From: Orientia tsutsugamushi
Lineage (GTDB): Bacteria; Pseudomonadota; Alphaproteobacteria; Rickettsiales; Rickettsiaceae
Reading direction: 5' to 3'
Assembly: GCF_900327275.1 (NCBI RefSeq)
Contig: NZ_LS398548.1
Location: forward strand, 496,001 to 560,000
Length of the DNA: 64,000 nucleotides
The position numbers and the translations under genes were made by a program. Every line of letters begins with the position of its first letter. Positions within the stretch are counted from its first letter, which is position 1. Below the pieces are notes generated by a model. That model saw only the letters and a list, made by a program, of their open reading frames with translations. It made no database searches and was not told the origin of the DNA. Of the stretch, positions 37,660 through 46,958 are shown in pieces.

Positions 37660-38210
37660 ACTCAATCTTACCTTAGGAAACAGAGATATGTAAACATTTC
37701 TTTGTGTTACATAACCATATAAATGCTTATACATCCAGTTATTAATTCCTGTAGTTTTTCAACTCAGTGTCATTAGCTTTCTAAGATATCTCTTGCATAC
37801 TATAGCTAAGCTACTATAAAACAGTTATATTGTGTACTTTTCAAAAGGCATATCTAATAGGCTTGCTATGGTTTACTTATCAAAGATATTACCTTATATA
37901 TACAGTGAAACTTGCATTTTTTAAAGAAGGTAAGAAATCCATTCTTACAGCTAAGCTTTCCAGCTTTATCCATATAACAGCCTTTATCTAGAGTATCTGC
38001 TTTTGCCTTGATGATATGTTTTTTATATGAAGATTCACTTTCGTTTAACCAATTTTAACTTTACTTTATTACCACTATTTCCTATCTAGATCAGTACTCT
38101 AGTTAGGATTCATATCGCTCTTAGTACAAAATTGTTGCTAATCTTGTATATCAATAGCTGTAACTTAGGTTTAAATGCTACCTTGTTACATCTCATGTTA
38201 ATTTTAGGAC
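37660..38210 (-). mobile_element. Group II intron 5-prime part, opposite orientation
   Basis: The reverse complement of this stretch aligns along most of its length with 35,330-35,800, including AAATTGGTTAAACGAAAGTG and a GAATTAATAACTG block. It is therefore a second copy of the same intron 5-prime region, pointing the other way. No reverse transcriptase follows it on that strand. Confidence 0.7.
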
Positions 38211-38476
38211 AAAGAGCAAAGAATTATGAATAAATTATTTCTGATTTATGCTTGCATGCTGTATGCAAGTTCAAGGAATATTTTTTTATTGATGAAATAA
38301 AAACAGCATGCTTTACCTTATACTATTAAACAAGAATATATAGAAGTAGTAAAGCGTATGATGTAATAAATTAGGTAAATTAGATATGTGTAATTTACAA
38401 TGGCAAGTTAATTATACTACTTTTGAAGTAGTTGTAGTTTAAGATCAAATATACTAAGATCTAAGTTAAAAAGATG
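38211..38476. other. Gap between intron wreck and rpmA
   Basis: AT-rich spacer with no recognised gene. It would carry the end of the rplU-rpmA transcript, but I see no convincing terminator. Confidence 0.3.
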
Positions 38477-38746
38477 CTATGCAGCAGTAGAATCATCAAC
38501 TACTACAGAAATGAAAACCCTATTATTTTTTTTTCGAAAAAATTTTACTTTTCCTGAGACTAATGAAAAAATTGTATGATCTTTACCTAATCCTACATTT
38601 TTTCCTGGATAAAATTTCGTACCTCTTTGCTTAACAATAATGTTACCAGCATTTACTAACTGACCGTCAGATTTTTTTAAACCTAATCTTCTACCAGCTG
38701 AATCACGGCCATTTTTTGAACTACCACCTGCTTTTTTCGTTGCCAT
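38477..38746 (-). CDS. rpmA: Ribosomal protein bL27
   Basis: The 89-residue product begins [20 protein letters not shown] and contains [19 protein letters not shown] and [16 protein letters not shown], which are diagnostic of L27. It sits near the peptidyl transferase centre of the 50S subunit. It follows rplU by about 40 bases in the conserved rplU-rpmA operon. No N-terminal extension is present. Confidence 0.98.
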   Translation of the reverse strand: MATKKAGGSSKNGRDSAGRRLGLKKSDGQLVNAGNIIVKQRGTKFYPGKNVGLGKDHTIFSLVSGKVKFFRKKNNRVFISVVVDDSTAA

Positions 38747-38786
38747 CTGAACTCCTTATACTGCTTTACTTAAAATAGTTTAACTT

Positions 38787-39113
38787 TTAGCAATTAGATG
38801 CTTTAGCGATATCTATAATCTTAACTTGTGTAACTTCCTGTTTATGCCCTCTTTTTTTACGATAGTTTTTTCTTCGTTTTTTCTTAAAAACTATCACTTT
38901 TTGATCACGTAATTGATTTAATATTTGAGCTGTAACAGAAGCCCCTTTAACAATAGGAGTACCAATAAAGGAAGGATTGCTATATTCTCCAATCATTAGA
39001 ACTTCTTTAAATTGAACAGTTGAGCCTGGCTCACCATCAATTTTTTCTATTTTTATTATGCTATCTTTAGCAACTCTGTACTGTTTACTACCTGTTTTAA
39101 TAACTGCAAACAT
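38787..39113 (-). CDS. rplU: Ribosomal protein bL21
   Basis: The family start MFAVIKTGSKQYRV and the basic box VFKKKRRKNYRKKRGHKQ identify L21, a 23S rRNA-binding protein. I chose the ATG at 39113, which gives 108 residues and matches the usual start; a more distal ATG at 39125 would add four residues (MGIL). It is the first gene of the rplU-rpmA pair. Confidence 0.97.
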   Translation of the reverse strand: MFAVIKTGSKQYRVAKDSIIKIEKIDGEPGSTVQFKEVLMIGEYSNPSFIGTPIVKGASVTAQILNQLRDQKVIVFKKKRRKNYRKKRGHKQEVTQVKIIDIAKASNC

Positions 39114-39252
39114 TAAAATACCCACTTTTAATCACGATGTCCATATAATATATATATTTATGCTACTGAAGTCAATGGCAAACACAGCAGCATAAATTAA
39201 GAATGATTATTTATAAACCGTAATAAAAACAACTGTTATAACTATTATAACG

Positions 39253-39921
39253 TTACTTTATTTTGCAAGCTAGCATATATATTTTATTTTGAATAGCTTG
39301 AGTAAATGATTTTATTATTTGAATTTCTAGTATAGCCTTAGTAGTATATAAAATCATTGCTGTAATTATACAAGAGTATATAATATCAGACGGATAATGC
39401 ATTGCCAATGACAATCTTGATATACCAACCATTATGACTAGCACCACTCCTGCGAATTTGCCTATTCTGTTTAGTTTATGCCATAAACATGCCACGATGA
39501 AAAATGTGATTCCAGTATGAGCACTAGGGAAACTAGTAAAACAATTAACATATTCTGTATTAAAATCTATAACTGTTTGTATTTCCGATGATGAAAGTGA
39601 GCAACAAGGCCTAGTAAATGAGAAGAGACGTTTCAATTTGCTGTATACTAGTAAAAATATAGTGTATGCTGTTCCTACATACAACAAATAATTATAAGTT
39701 ATGTTAAATTGATAAATGCGTTTTTCACCATGATAATTTCTAAGTTTGATTAATAAATAAACTGCTAGTAATAAATAATATATTGTAAAATTTTTAGCAT
39801 AGAATATTCTAGATAAATAGTAGAACATTTTAGCGATACATTCATTACTATTGGTAATTTGATTGATGATTAAGAATAATTTGACATTCCATCCATTAAA
39901 ATCATATAACCACGGTTTCAT
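39253..39921 (-). CDS. PAP2-family membrane phosphatase
   Basis: The 222-residue protein has about five membrane segments and the three PAP2 motifs: KLKRLFSFTRP, SFPSAH (the usual PSGH box with alanine), and SRLSLAMHYPSD with the catalytic histidine. Members remove phosphate from lipids such as phosphatidic acid, undecaprenyl diphosphate or lipid A. The exact substrate cannot be read from the sequence. It stands alone, read away from the metallo-hydrolase gene with about 100 bases between. Confidence 0.85.
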   Translation of the reverse strand: MKPWLYDFNGWNVKLFLIINQITNSNECIAKMFYYLSRIFYAKNFTIYYLLLAVYLLIKLRNYHGEKRIYQFNITYNYLLYVGTAYTIFLLVYSKLKRLFSFTRPCCSLSSSEIQTVIDFNTEYVNCFTSFPSAHTGITFFIVACLWHKLNRIGKFAGVVLVIMVGISRLSLAMHYPSDIIYSCIITAMILYTTKAILEIQIIKSFTQAIQNKIYMLACKIK

Positions 39922-40025
39922 TATTTTTCCTTATTGTATTTGAGTTTATGTAAATTATTGGTTGGTATATTATATGTTAAATAAGTACTAATCAATATAA
40001 TTTTTAAGGTAAATTTGTAAAATTT

Positions 40026-40775
40026 ATGTGGAAAGTTATTGTTTTAGGATGTGGGCCGTCTTTAGGAGTGCCTGTTATTGGATGCAAGTGCTCAGTTTGT
40101 ATGTCTAATATCGAGTTCAATAAAAGATTGCGTTCATCCTTATATCTTCAATATAACCATGAAGTCTCAATTTTAATTGATAGCGGTTGTGATATTAGAT
40201 TTCAATTATTACGGGCTAATATTACAAAATTGGATGCTGTAATTCTTACTCATCCTCATTCTGACCATATTGCTGGTATAGATAATTTGAGAGTTTTTAC
40301 GTATCAAAATGGCTACCCTTTAGATGTTTATGCTAATATAGAAACTGTGAATTATATTACTAAAAACTATAGTTATTTATTTGAGAAAAATCTATTAAAT
40401 GCTATAAAAATTGATGACTATGGTACAGTTAATATTAAAGGTAAAGAAATAACTACTTTTCAGCAAAATCATGGAGACATTAATAGCTTAGGTATAAGAA
40501 TTAAGAATTTTGTTTATTCAAATGATGTTAAAGAATTTCCTAGAAAAAGTTATCAATTCCTCAGTAAAATAGATGTTTGGATGTTAGACTGCCTACGGGT
40601 AATAGCAACTGATGCTCATGCTGGCTTGAATGAAGTTATGCAATGGAATGAGCAGTTTATGCCGAAAAAAATCTATTTGACTAATATGAATCATACTATA
40701 GATTACTATGGCATTCAGCCACTGCTTTCAAAAAATATTGCGCTAGCTTATGATGGTTTAGAGTTTTATATATAA
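40026..40775 (+). CDS. Metallo-beta-lactamase-fold hydrolase (PhnP-like)
   Basis: The 249-residue protein has the LGCGPSLGVPVIGCKCSVC start seen in phosphoribosyl cyclic phosphodiesterases. It also has the metal box THPHSDHIAGIDNLR, a lone aspartate-rich DVWMLDCLR segment, and a late TNMNHTIDY histidine. The two N-terminal cysteine pairs could bind zinc. Related Rickettsiales proteins are annotated as MBL-fold hydrolases of unknown substrate. It is well preserved and likely functional. Confidence 0.88.
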   Translation: MWKVIVLGCGPSLGVPVIGCKCSVCMSNIEFNKRLRSSLYLQYNHEVSILIDSGCDIRFQLLRANITKLDAVILTHPHSDHIAGIDNLRVFTYQNGYPLDVYANIETVNYITKNYSYLFEKNLLNAIKIDDYGTVNIKGKEITTFQQNHGDINSLGIRIKNFVYSNDVKEFPRKSYQFLSKIDVWMLDCLRVIATDAHAGLNEVMQWNEQFMPKKIYLTNMNHTIDYYGIQPLLSKNIALAYDGLEFYI

Positions 40776-40995
40776 CAATGTAAGTTAATGTAACCAAACA
40801 ATTTGAGATAACAAGCTTCGAAGGTATAATATAAGTCATTGTTAACAATTAATTTTTCAGGAATTAACTGTGGCATAGCCAAAACGCTAGTTAAACATGT
40901 TATTGCGTTGTTAAATTAAGTTAGCGTATTTTTTATCATAAAATAAAAAATTTTAGTATAAAATAAAATTATGGATTATATAAAAATGAATCTTT

Positions 40996-42366
40996 ATGCA
41001 TGCAAAAAATATAAGTGGTTTTGATGTTAACTGTCTAAGTAACGAATTCAATGCCAAGGAATATACCGTTCATGAGCTTTCGTTGCACATAAAATCAGCT
41101 ATTGAATATCAGTTCAGCGTGCTAAAAGTACGAGGTGAAGTTTCTGGATTAAAAATTGCTAGTTCAGGTCATAGCTATTTTAACTTAAAAGACGATAAAG
41201 CAGTTTTAAATTGTGTATGTTGGAAAACAACTTTAAATCTTGTAAAAATTAAGGTTGAAGATGGAATAGAAGTTATAGCTACTGGTAGGCTCACTACTTA
41301 TTCAGGCCAATCTAGATATCAGCTTGTAGTTGAAAATATTTGTATCGCTGGGTTAGGATCATTGATGCAAATATTTTTTCAACGTAAAGAAAAATTAATG
41401 AAAGAAGGGCTATTTGATAATTCTAGAAAAAAAAAGCTACCAGCCTTTCCAATGGTTATTGGAGTCATAACATCTATTTCTGGCGCCGTTATCAGAGATA
41501 TTGCGCATCGAGTTAATGACCGCTTTCCTAGCAGATTATTAGTATGGCCAGTAACGGTACAAGGCAATAATTCTGCTAATGAGGTAGCAAGTGCTATTCA
41601 AGAATGTAACAATATGCTAACTAGTAACCATGATCTAGCTCCCGAAGTTATTATTATAGCTAGAGGTGGTGGATCTGTGGAAGATTTATGGTCATTTAAT
41701 GAAGAAATTGTTGTTAGGGCTATAGCTAGCTCAGTTATTCCAATAGTATCAGCTATTGGCCACGAAGTAGATTTTACTCTTGCAGATTTTGCTGCTGACC
41801 TAAGAGCCCCAACGCCATCAGCTGCTGCTGAGATGGTAGTGCCAGTTTTAGCTGATATAAAAATGCGTTTAAATAATTCAATGAACCAGATAAATCATGT
41901 TACTTTCAATTATTTAAAATGTAGTGTTATGTCGCTGAATAATTGTGGTAATATTGTTCAAAAGCTAAAAACAATGATAGATTTAAATTATCAAAAATTT
42001 GATGAGCTTGTATTTCGATTTGATACAAAAGTAGAGCAATTTGGAGAACTTCAAAAAAGAATTTTGCAAAATAATATGCTTATTGATCCTAGTAAATTGG
42101 TGCAATTATACGAACTAAAACTTGAAAGCCTTAATAATAAGTTATATCAACTTGTAAAAAGACTATTTGTTAACTTAGATAACAAAGTGTATTTGTTAGA
42201 TTCTCTCTTAAATAATATGGATTATTCAAGAGTACTTAAAAGAGGATTCGCCATTATAAGATTAGTAGACGGACCAGTGGTATCTTCATTGTCTCAGCTT
42301 AAAGGTAATGACAAAATAAAGATACAATTACAAGACGGAGTACGACAAGCTACAATTGATTCTTAA
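40996..42366 (+). CDS. xseA: Exodeoxyribonuclease VII large subunit
   Basis: The 456-residue protein has the N-terminal OB fold (KVRGEVSGLKIASSGHSYFN) and the nuclease domain with GVITSISGAVIRDI, ARGGGSVEDLWSFNEE and SAIGHEVDFTLADFAADLRAP. A long helical region (about 285-420) and a C-terminal KRGFAIIR segment follow. XseA with XseB degrades single-stranded DNA into oligonucleotides. The start at ATG 40996 lies 15 codons before the conserved EYTVHELSLHIK. xseB is not next to it. Confidence 0.96.
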   Translation: MHAKNISGFDVNCLSNEFNAKEYTVHELSLHIKSAIEYQFSVLKVRGEVSGLKIASSGHSYFNLKDDKAVLNCVCWKTTLNLVKIKVEDGIEVIATGRLTTYSGQSRYQLVVENICIAGLGSLMQIFFQRKEKLMKEGLFDNSRKKKLPAFPMVIGVITSISGAVIRDIAHRVNDRFPSRLLVWPVTVQGNNSANEVASAIQECNNMLTSNHDLAPEVIIIARGGGSVEDLWSFNEEIVVRAIASSVIPIVSAIGHEVDFTLADFAADLRAPTPSAAAEMVVPVLADIKMRLNNSMNQINHVTFNYLKCSVMSLNNCGNIVQKLKTMIDLNYQKFDELVFRFDTKVEQFGELQKRILQNNMLIDPSKLVQLYELKLESLNNKLYQLVKRLFVNLDNKVYLLDSLLNNMDYSRVLKRGFAIIRLVDGPVVSSLSQLKGNDKIKIQLQDGVRQATIDS

Positions 42367-42424
42367 TTGAGATTAGCTGCATTTTTTACTGTTTAAAATT
42401 TTATGTGATTATTAAGCTTATATT

Positions 42425-43900
42425 ATGTCGCATTATAAAAGTACATTATTTATATTATTATCGCTTTGTTTATTGGCTTTTACACAAAATCAAGGCTATG
42501 CTCAATTGCAGTTAGAAAGATTCAATTTAAGGCTTGGAATAGAATCTGAAAGTATTTCTAATACAGATATTGCTATTGCGTCAGAAATTGCCGCAAAGAT
42601 GCATGTAAGTTTGTTTCTTAAGCATGTACCTGCTGACCAAAAATTAAATGCCTTATCTGATGGTGTTGTTGACATTATTTCTAGCTCAGAAATTCCTCCT
42701 GATATTAAGGAATATGCTTACTTATCATCTATTCCACATCGTTATGAAAATTATTCGTTGTTTGTATTAGGCGAGAAAAATTTAGAATTTAGTGATAGCT
42801 CTGAATTTGCTGATCTTATTAGGTTTCATGGGTTTCGTCTTGGAGTAATGAAGAATTATGTTTATAAAGATAATGAAATTAGCAAATTGATTCAAAGTCC
42901 AGACAATCAGGATATAATATTTGAATACGAAACTAATGATGAAGCATTAAGAGCTCTATTAAATAATGAAATTGATGGATGGATTACAATAACCTCTTCA
43001 GGAGTAGCTTCGGTAGTTCAGTGTTATCATGCTATAAATAGAATAAAGCACATTGTTATTACGAATAAAGTACCTGTATATTTTATGTTTAATAAAAAAA
43101 CTTTGCCTATCGGATTAATAACAGATCTGAAGAGAGAAATAGAGAAATTTGAAGCTAAAACTGTTAAAAGCCGAATTTACTTGTTTTTATTAATTGAATC
43201 TATTCATTCAAGTTGGTTTTATGGGTTAAGTATTATTGCAGGAATATTATTTACCTTACCAAGTATTATTTTAGCCTTAACAAACAATTCTTCTTTGTTT
43301 AGCATAATAATGCTAGCATTGTTACCTGCAAGTTTCAGTAATATTGCATTAGACATAATAATGCATAAGCAGTCACAAGGAGTTTTTTCTAATCCAATAT
43401 ATATATATTGCAATCTCATTATTGTGTTAATAGGATTTTTTTTAGTAAGATTATTAGGATTGCAGAGTAGTAAAATAAAGTGTGATCAAAACTTTTTAAG
43501 TTATTTATTTGTCATATGTGATGCTTTGGTGCAGTCTATATTTATGATAGTGGGAATTATTGTATCACTAATGATTCCAATGTATCCAATAATGTTATGG
43601 GGACCTGTGTTTGTATTATTATTTTCTAGTATAGGATGTATTGTTAGGAGTGTATTGTGTAGATATAACGCAATACAAGATGTTTATAGTGAAATTAATT
43701 TTATGGTTATTGTAATATGGACTGTTATTTTTCTCAATTGCCTTGACTATCAATATAATGAGTTAAATCTAGAAAAAATGCAATATGATATTGTAATAGC
43801 AATTTTAGGTGTCTTTATTACTAGCACAGCTATACATTATTTACTATGGAAAAAAAGATTACTGAACAACAAATTTTGTAATTGGGCTAGTTTTAGATAA
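42425..43900 (+). CDS. Fusion: solute-binding domain + TRIC/UPF0126-like membrane domain
   Basis: The 491-residue protein has a signal peptide (residues 1-27) and then a periplasmic solute-binding domain of the SBP_bac_3 type (about 33-255): NLRLGIESES, GVVDIISSSEIPPDIKEYAYLS and GFRLGVMKNYVY. From about 265 on there are seven hydrophobic segments. In these, LLPASFSNIALDIIMHKQS and FSNPIYIYCNLIIV resemble the glycine-rich TRIC/YadS (UPF0126) channel family. A binding domain joined to a channel suggests a ligand-gated or receptor-linked transporter; this is inference and no ligand can be named. Confidence 0.72.
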   Translation: MSHYKSTLFILLSLCLLAFTQNQGYAQLQLERFNLRLGIESESISNTDIAIASEIAAKMHVSLFLKHVPADQKLNALSDGVVDIISSSEIPPDIKEYAYLSSIPHRYENYSLFVLGEKNLEFSDSSEFADLIRFHGFRLGVMKNYVYKDNEISKLIQSPDNQDIIFEYETNDEALRALLNNEIDGWITITSSGVASVVQCYHAINRIKHIVITNKVPVYFMFNKKTLPIGLITDLKREIEKFEAKTVKSRIYLFLLIESIHSSWFYGLSIIAGILFTLPSIILALTNNSSLFSIIMLALLPASFSNIALDIIMHKQSQGVFSNPIYIYCNLIIVLIGFFLVRLLGLQSSKIKCDQNFLSYLFVICDALVQSIFMIVGIIVSLMIPMYPIMLWGPVFVLLFSSIGCIVRSVLCRYNAIQDVYSEINFMVIVIWTVIFLNCLDYQYNELNLEKMQYDIVIAILGVFITSTAIHYLLWKKRLLNNKFCNWASFR

Positions 43901-43987
43901 TCAAGAACTCGATATGAGTAGAATGATGTAAAGTCGGTAGAACATAGATTAATATCGAACTCTGGATCATATACTTGCTAAAGTATA

Positions 43988-44006
43988 AAAGCTAAAAATT
44001 AGCTTT
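43988..44006 (-). terminator. Stem-loop at the autotransporter stop codon
   Basis: AAAGCTAA / TTAGCTTT form an 8-bp stem with a 3-base loop, holding the stop codon of the autotransporter gene. There is only a broken T-run after it, so it is a weak terminator candidate. It is also downstream of the convergent binding-protein/channel gene. Confidence 0.4.
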
Positions 44007-46958
44007 CATACTTATAGTGCTTACTTTAACAATATACTTTTCAGCAAAATAAATGTTATACGATCCTCCTAATTCTATTTTGTTAGTTAATAGTAGAGTA
44101 ATTGCAGCACCTAACTGACAGATCGGCTTAGTATCTATACTAATAGGTTTAGCATTATCCACATCACTATAATTAATAGAATTAGCATGCTTTAGCATGA
44201 TATTATTACTACTATTAGTGTATAAATTAGTATGAATCAATGCTTGAAATTCAGGTCTTACTGAAATGTTTTTACTAATATTATTAATAGTATATTTTGT
44301 TGAAAATCCTACGCTGCCAACTAATGTATTGTGATTCATACTGCCTATAGTAATATCATCAAACAACTCATAACTTGAGTTATAAATCCTATTATATCTG
44401 ATACCAACTATTGGTGACAAAATTAATTGTGAATTAGTATGATGTAAATCACATCCTAACATAAAATCGCCATAGTAACTTTCGCCACTAATTTTGCTAG
44501 AAGACTGAGTAGTGTACTTATTTTTTCCATCATAGTTGATAAAGCCTGTTATTCCTTGTATAAATATATTCCGTTGTAAGTAATATCTTCCATTTAAAGA
44601 TAATGAGTATATTGTACAGTCTGTAGCCGTTAATACACTTTGATCATAGTTAATAGCAGAATTTGCATATAGTCCTGTAATACCAATAATAATCTTTTCA
44701 GTTAAATATTTATTTGATGTAACAAATATACCATTGCTCTTTAAGTTATATTTATTGTTTTCTGTAGACTCATTTGGATTGATAGCAGTAGAAAAAATTT
44801 TTCCTTGAATACTCCAACTAGTATTATTATTGATATTTGAGCCAGAACTTATAATATTTCGATGATTTTGACACATTTTAGATATGCTTGATGTTATAGC
44901 ACTTACCGTAGTAGCAGTAACAGCAGTAATAGCACTAGTTATTGCTATATCATTGGTTTGTGCAGCTTTTAACAGTGCTTTCTCTTGTTCTTTAAAATAT
45001 GCTTTTACTTTTATTTCCGATTCTATAGTTTTATTTTGTTCAGAATTATCGAATTGTTGGTTATTATTATTTAGTGGTTGAACAGCAGAATTATTTAGAG
45101 TACTAGGTAGCAGTAATGAAGGTTGATTTGCTGAGCAATCTAGAACATCTTCTATTTCCGATTCTATAGTTTTATTTTGCTCAGAATTATCGAATTGTTG
45201 GTTATTATTATTTAGTGGTTGAACAGCAGAATTATTTAGAGTACTAGGTGGCAGTAATGAAGGTTGATTTGCTGAGCAATCTAGAACATCTTCAGCATCA
45301 TAACATATATCTTCTATTTCATCGTTGGATTGATCTGAACATATCAATGTCTGGTGAGTAGGAGTAGTGATAGGAGTTATATTATGCTTTGGTATCGCTG
45401 TGACAGGCTTCTTGACATTATTATCAGTCGGTTGTTTAGTGTTAGTATTTGATTTTGCTGCAAATATAGGTCCTAATGTTTGCTCGATTTTCTTTGCCTT
45501 TTCCTTAATAGTTAAAGTTTTCTGACTAGAATTTAAATCTTTACTGCTAATATTATCTTTAGAATTGGTAGTAGCGATGGAAGTTGTATTAGGGCTTGGT
45601 ATCACTGCAACAGGCTTTTTAACGTTATTATTAGTCGGTTGTTTAGTGTTAGTATTTGATTTTGCTGCAAATATAGGTCCTAATGTTTGCTCGATTTTCT
45701 TTGCCTTTTCCTTAATAGTTAAAGTTTTCTGACTAGAATTTAAATCTTTACTGCTAATATTATCCTTAGAATTGGTAGTAGCGATGGAAGTTGTATTAGG
45801 AGTTGGTATCACTACAACAGGATTTTTAACGTTATTACTAGTCGGTTGTTTAGTGTTAGTATTTGATTTTGCTGCAAATATAGGTCCTAATGTTTGCTCG
45901 ATTCTCTTTGCCCTTTCCTTAAAAGTTAAAGCTTCATTACTAGAATTTAAATCTTTACTGCTGATATTATTGTTAGAATGCGTAGTAGCGATAGAAGTTG
46001 TATTAGTGTTTGGTATCATTATAACATGCTGCTTGACATTATTACCAGTCGGTTGTTTAGTGTTAGTATTTGATTTTGCTGCAAATATAGGTCCTAATGT
46101 TTGCTCGATTCTCTTTGCCCTTTCCTTAAAAGTTAAAGCTTCATTACTAGAATTTAAATCTTTACTGCTGATATTATTGTTAGAATGCGTAGTAGCGATA
46201 GAAGTTGTATTAGTGTTTGGTATCATTATAACATGCTGCTTGACATTATTACCAGTCGGTTGTTTAGTATTAGTATTTGATTTTGCTGCAAATATAGGTC
46301 CTAATGTTTGCTCGATTTTCTTTGCCCTTTCCTTAAAAGCTAAAGTTTTCTGACTAGAATTTAAATCTTTACTGCTGATATTATCGTTATAATGCGTAGT
46401 AGCGATAGGAGTTGTATTAGGGTTTGGTATTGCTGCGACAGGCTTCTTGACGTTATTATCGGTCGGTTGTTTAGTGTTAGTATTTGATTTTGCTGCAAAT
46501 ATAGGTCCTAATGTTTGCTCGATTTTCTTTGCCCTTTCCTTAAAAGTTAAAGGTTTCTGACTAGATTTTAAATCTTTACTGCTGATATTATCGTCATCCC
46601 AGTCATCAGTTGCATCGTTGTTTTGGTTTGGTGCTGTGTTATTTTCTTTATCAGGTATTCTAGGCACTTTAGTGATTAAAGTTTCAAGTGCAAAAATTTT
46701 TGATACATATTTATTATTACTGTTTTGATGTTTTTTGAAGTCTGCAAATTGTTGTTGGGATTTTATATCTGCCTCCATATCATCCTCATCATCAGATTCA
46801 TTAGGTGACTGTTGATGCATTCGTAGTCGCTCACTTAATTGTGCTTTAAAATTTGCAGTACTGCTTTTAGTATTTGGCTCATTTGCCATACTTTGAATCG
46901 TATAGGTAAAGAATAATGTAGAAATAATTACTATGGCTATTTTTTTGTTATTTTTCAT
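43992..46958 (-). CDS. Repeat-rich autotransporter (Sca-type surface antigen)
   Basis: The 988-residue protein has a signal peptide (about 1-25), an acidic N-terminal region, six 69-residue repeats (about 124-537), two 47-residue repeats (about 556-649), a linker, and a C-terminal domain of about 270 residues. That domain has alternating strands (SIQGKIF, SLNGRYYLQRNIFIQG, FMLGCDLH, LGAAITLLL) and ends in phenylalanine, as in the beta-barrel translocators of type V secretion. Orientia has a small family of such Sca proteins; size and repeats suggest ScaD, but I cannot confirm it. Exposed repeats point to adhesion or antigenic variation. Confidence 0.85.
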   Translation of the reverse strand: MKNNKKIAIVIISTLFFTYTIQSMANEPNTKSSTANFKAQLSERLRMHQQSPNESDDEDDMEADIKSQQQFADFKKHQNSNNKYVSKIFALETLITKVPRIPDKENNTAPNQNNDATDDWDDDNISSKDLKSSQKPLTFKERAKKIEQTLGPIFAAKSNTNTKQPTDNNVKKPVAAIPNPNTTPIATTHYNDNISSKDLNSSQKTLAFKERAKKIEQTLGPIFAAKSNTNTKQPTGNNVKQHVIMIPNTNTTSIATTHSNNNISSKDLNSSNEALTFKERAKRIEQTLGPIFAAKSNTNTKQPTGNNVKQHVIMIPNTNTTSIATTHSNNNISSKDLNSSNEALTFKERAKRIEQTLGPIFAAKSNTNTKQPTSNNVKNPVVVIPTPNTTSIATTNSKDNISSKDLNSSQKTLTIKEKAKKIEQTLGPIFAAKSNTNTKQPTNNNVKKPVAVIPSPNTTSIATTNSKDNISSKDLNSSQKTLTIKEKAKKIEQTLGPIFAAKSNTNTKQPTDNNVKKPVTAIPKHNITPITTPTHQTLICSDQSNDEIEDICYDAEDVLDCSANQPSLLPPSTLNNSAVQPLNNNNQQFDNSEQNKTIESEIEDVLDCSANQPSLLLPSTLNNSAVQPLNNNNQQFDNSEQNKTIESEIKVKAYFKEQEKALLKAAQTNDIAITSAITAVTATTVSAITSSISKMCQNHRNIISSGSNINNNTSWSIQGKIFSTAINPNESTENNKYNLKSNGIFVTSNKYLTEKIIIGITGLYANSAINYDQSVLTATDCTIYSLSLNGRYYLQRNIFIQGITGFINYDGKNKYTTQSSSKISGESYYGDFMLGCDLHHTNSQLILSPIVGIRYNRIYNSSYELFDDITIGSMNHNTLVGSVGFSTKYTINNISKNISVRPEFQALIHTNLYTNSSNNIMLKHANSINYSDVDNAKPISIDTKPICQLGAAITLLLTNKIELGGSYNIYFAEKYIVKVSTISMKANF
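45012..45293 (-). repeat. Two 141-bp in-frame repeats
   Basis: Units begin 141 bases apart and encode EDVLDCSANQPSLL...NNNNQQFDNSEQ twice, nearly identical. They sit between the 69-residue repeats and the barrel. Each carries one cysteine. Confidence 0.93.
45348..46589 (-). repeat. Six 207-bp in-frame repeats
   Basis: Six units of 207 bp encode NISSKDLNSS..., RAKKIEQTLGPIFAAKSNTN and a variable threonine-rich end. For example, the same base string recurs at 46,021 and 46,228. Middle units are almost identical, pointing to recent unit gain by unequal exchange. Confidence 0.95.

Noticed and set aside
43988-44006. Strong intrinsic terminator after the autotransporter
   Set aside because: The stem is AT-rich and lacks a clean T-run, so only a weak candidate is listed.
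45772-46353. A 193-codon + strand frame with hydrophobic repeats
   Set aside because: It is antisense to the 207-bp repeats of the autotransporter, and its apparent repeats follow from them.
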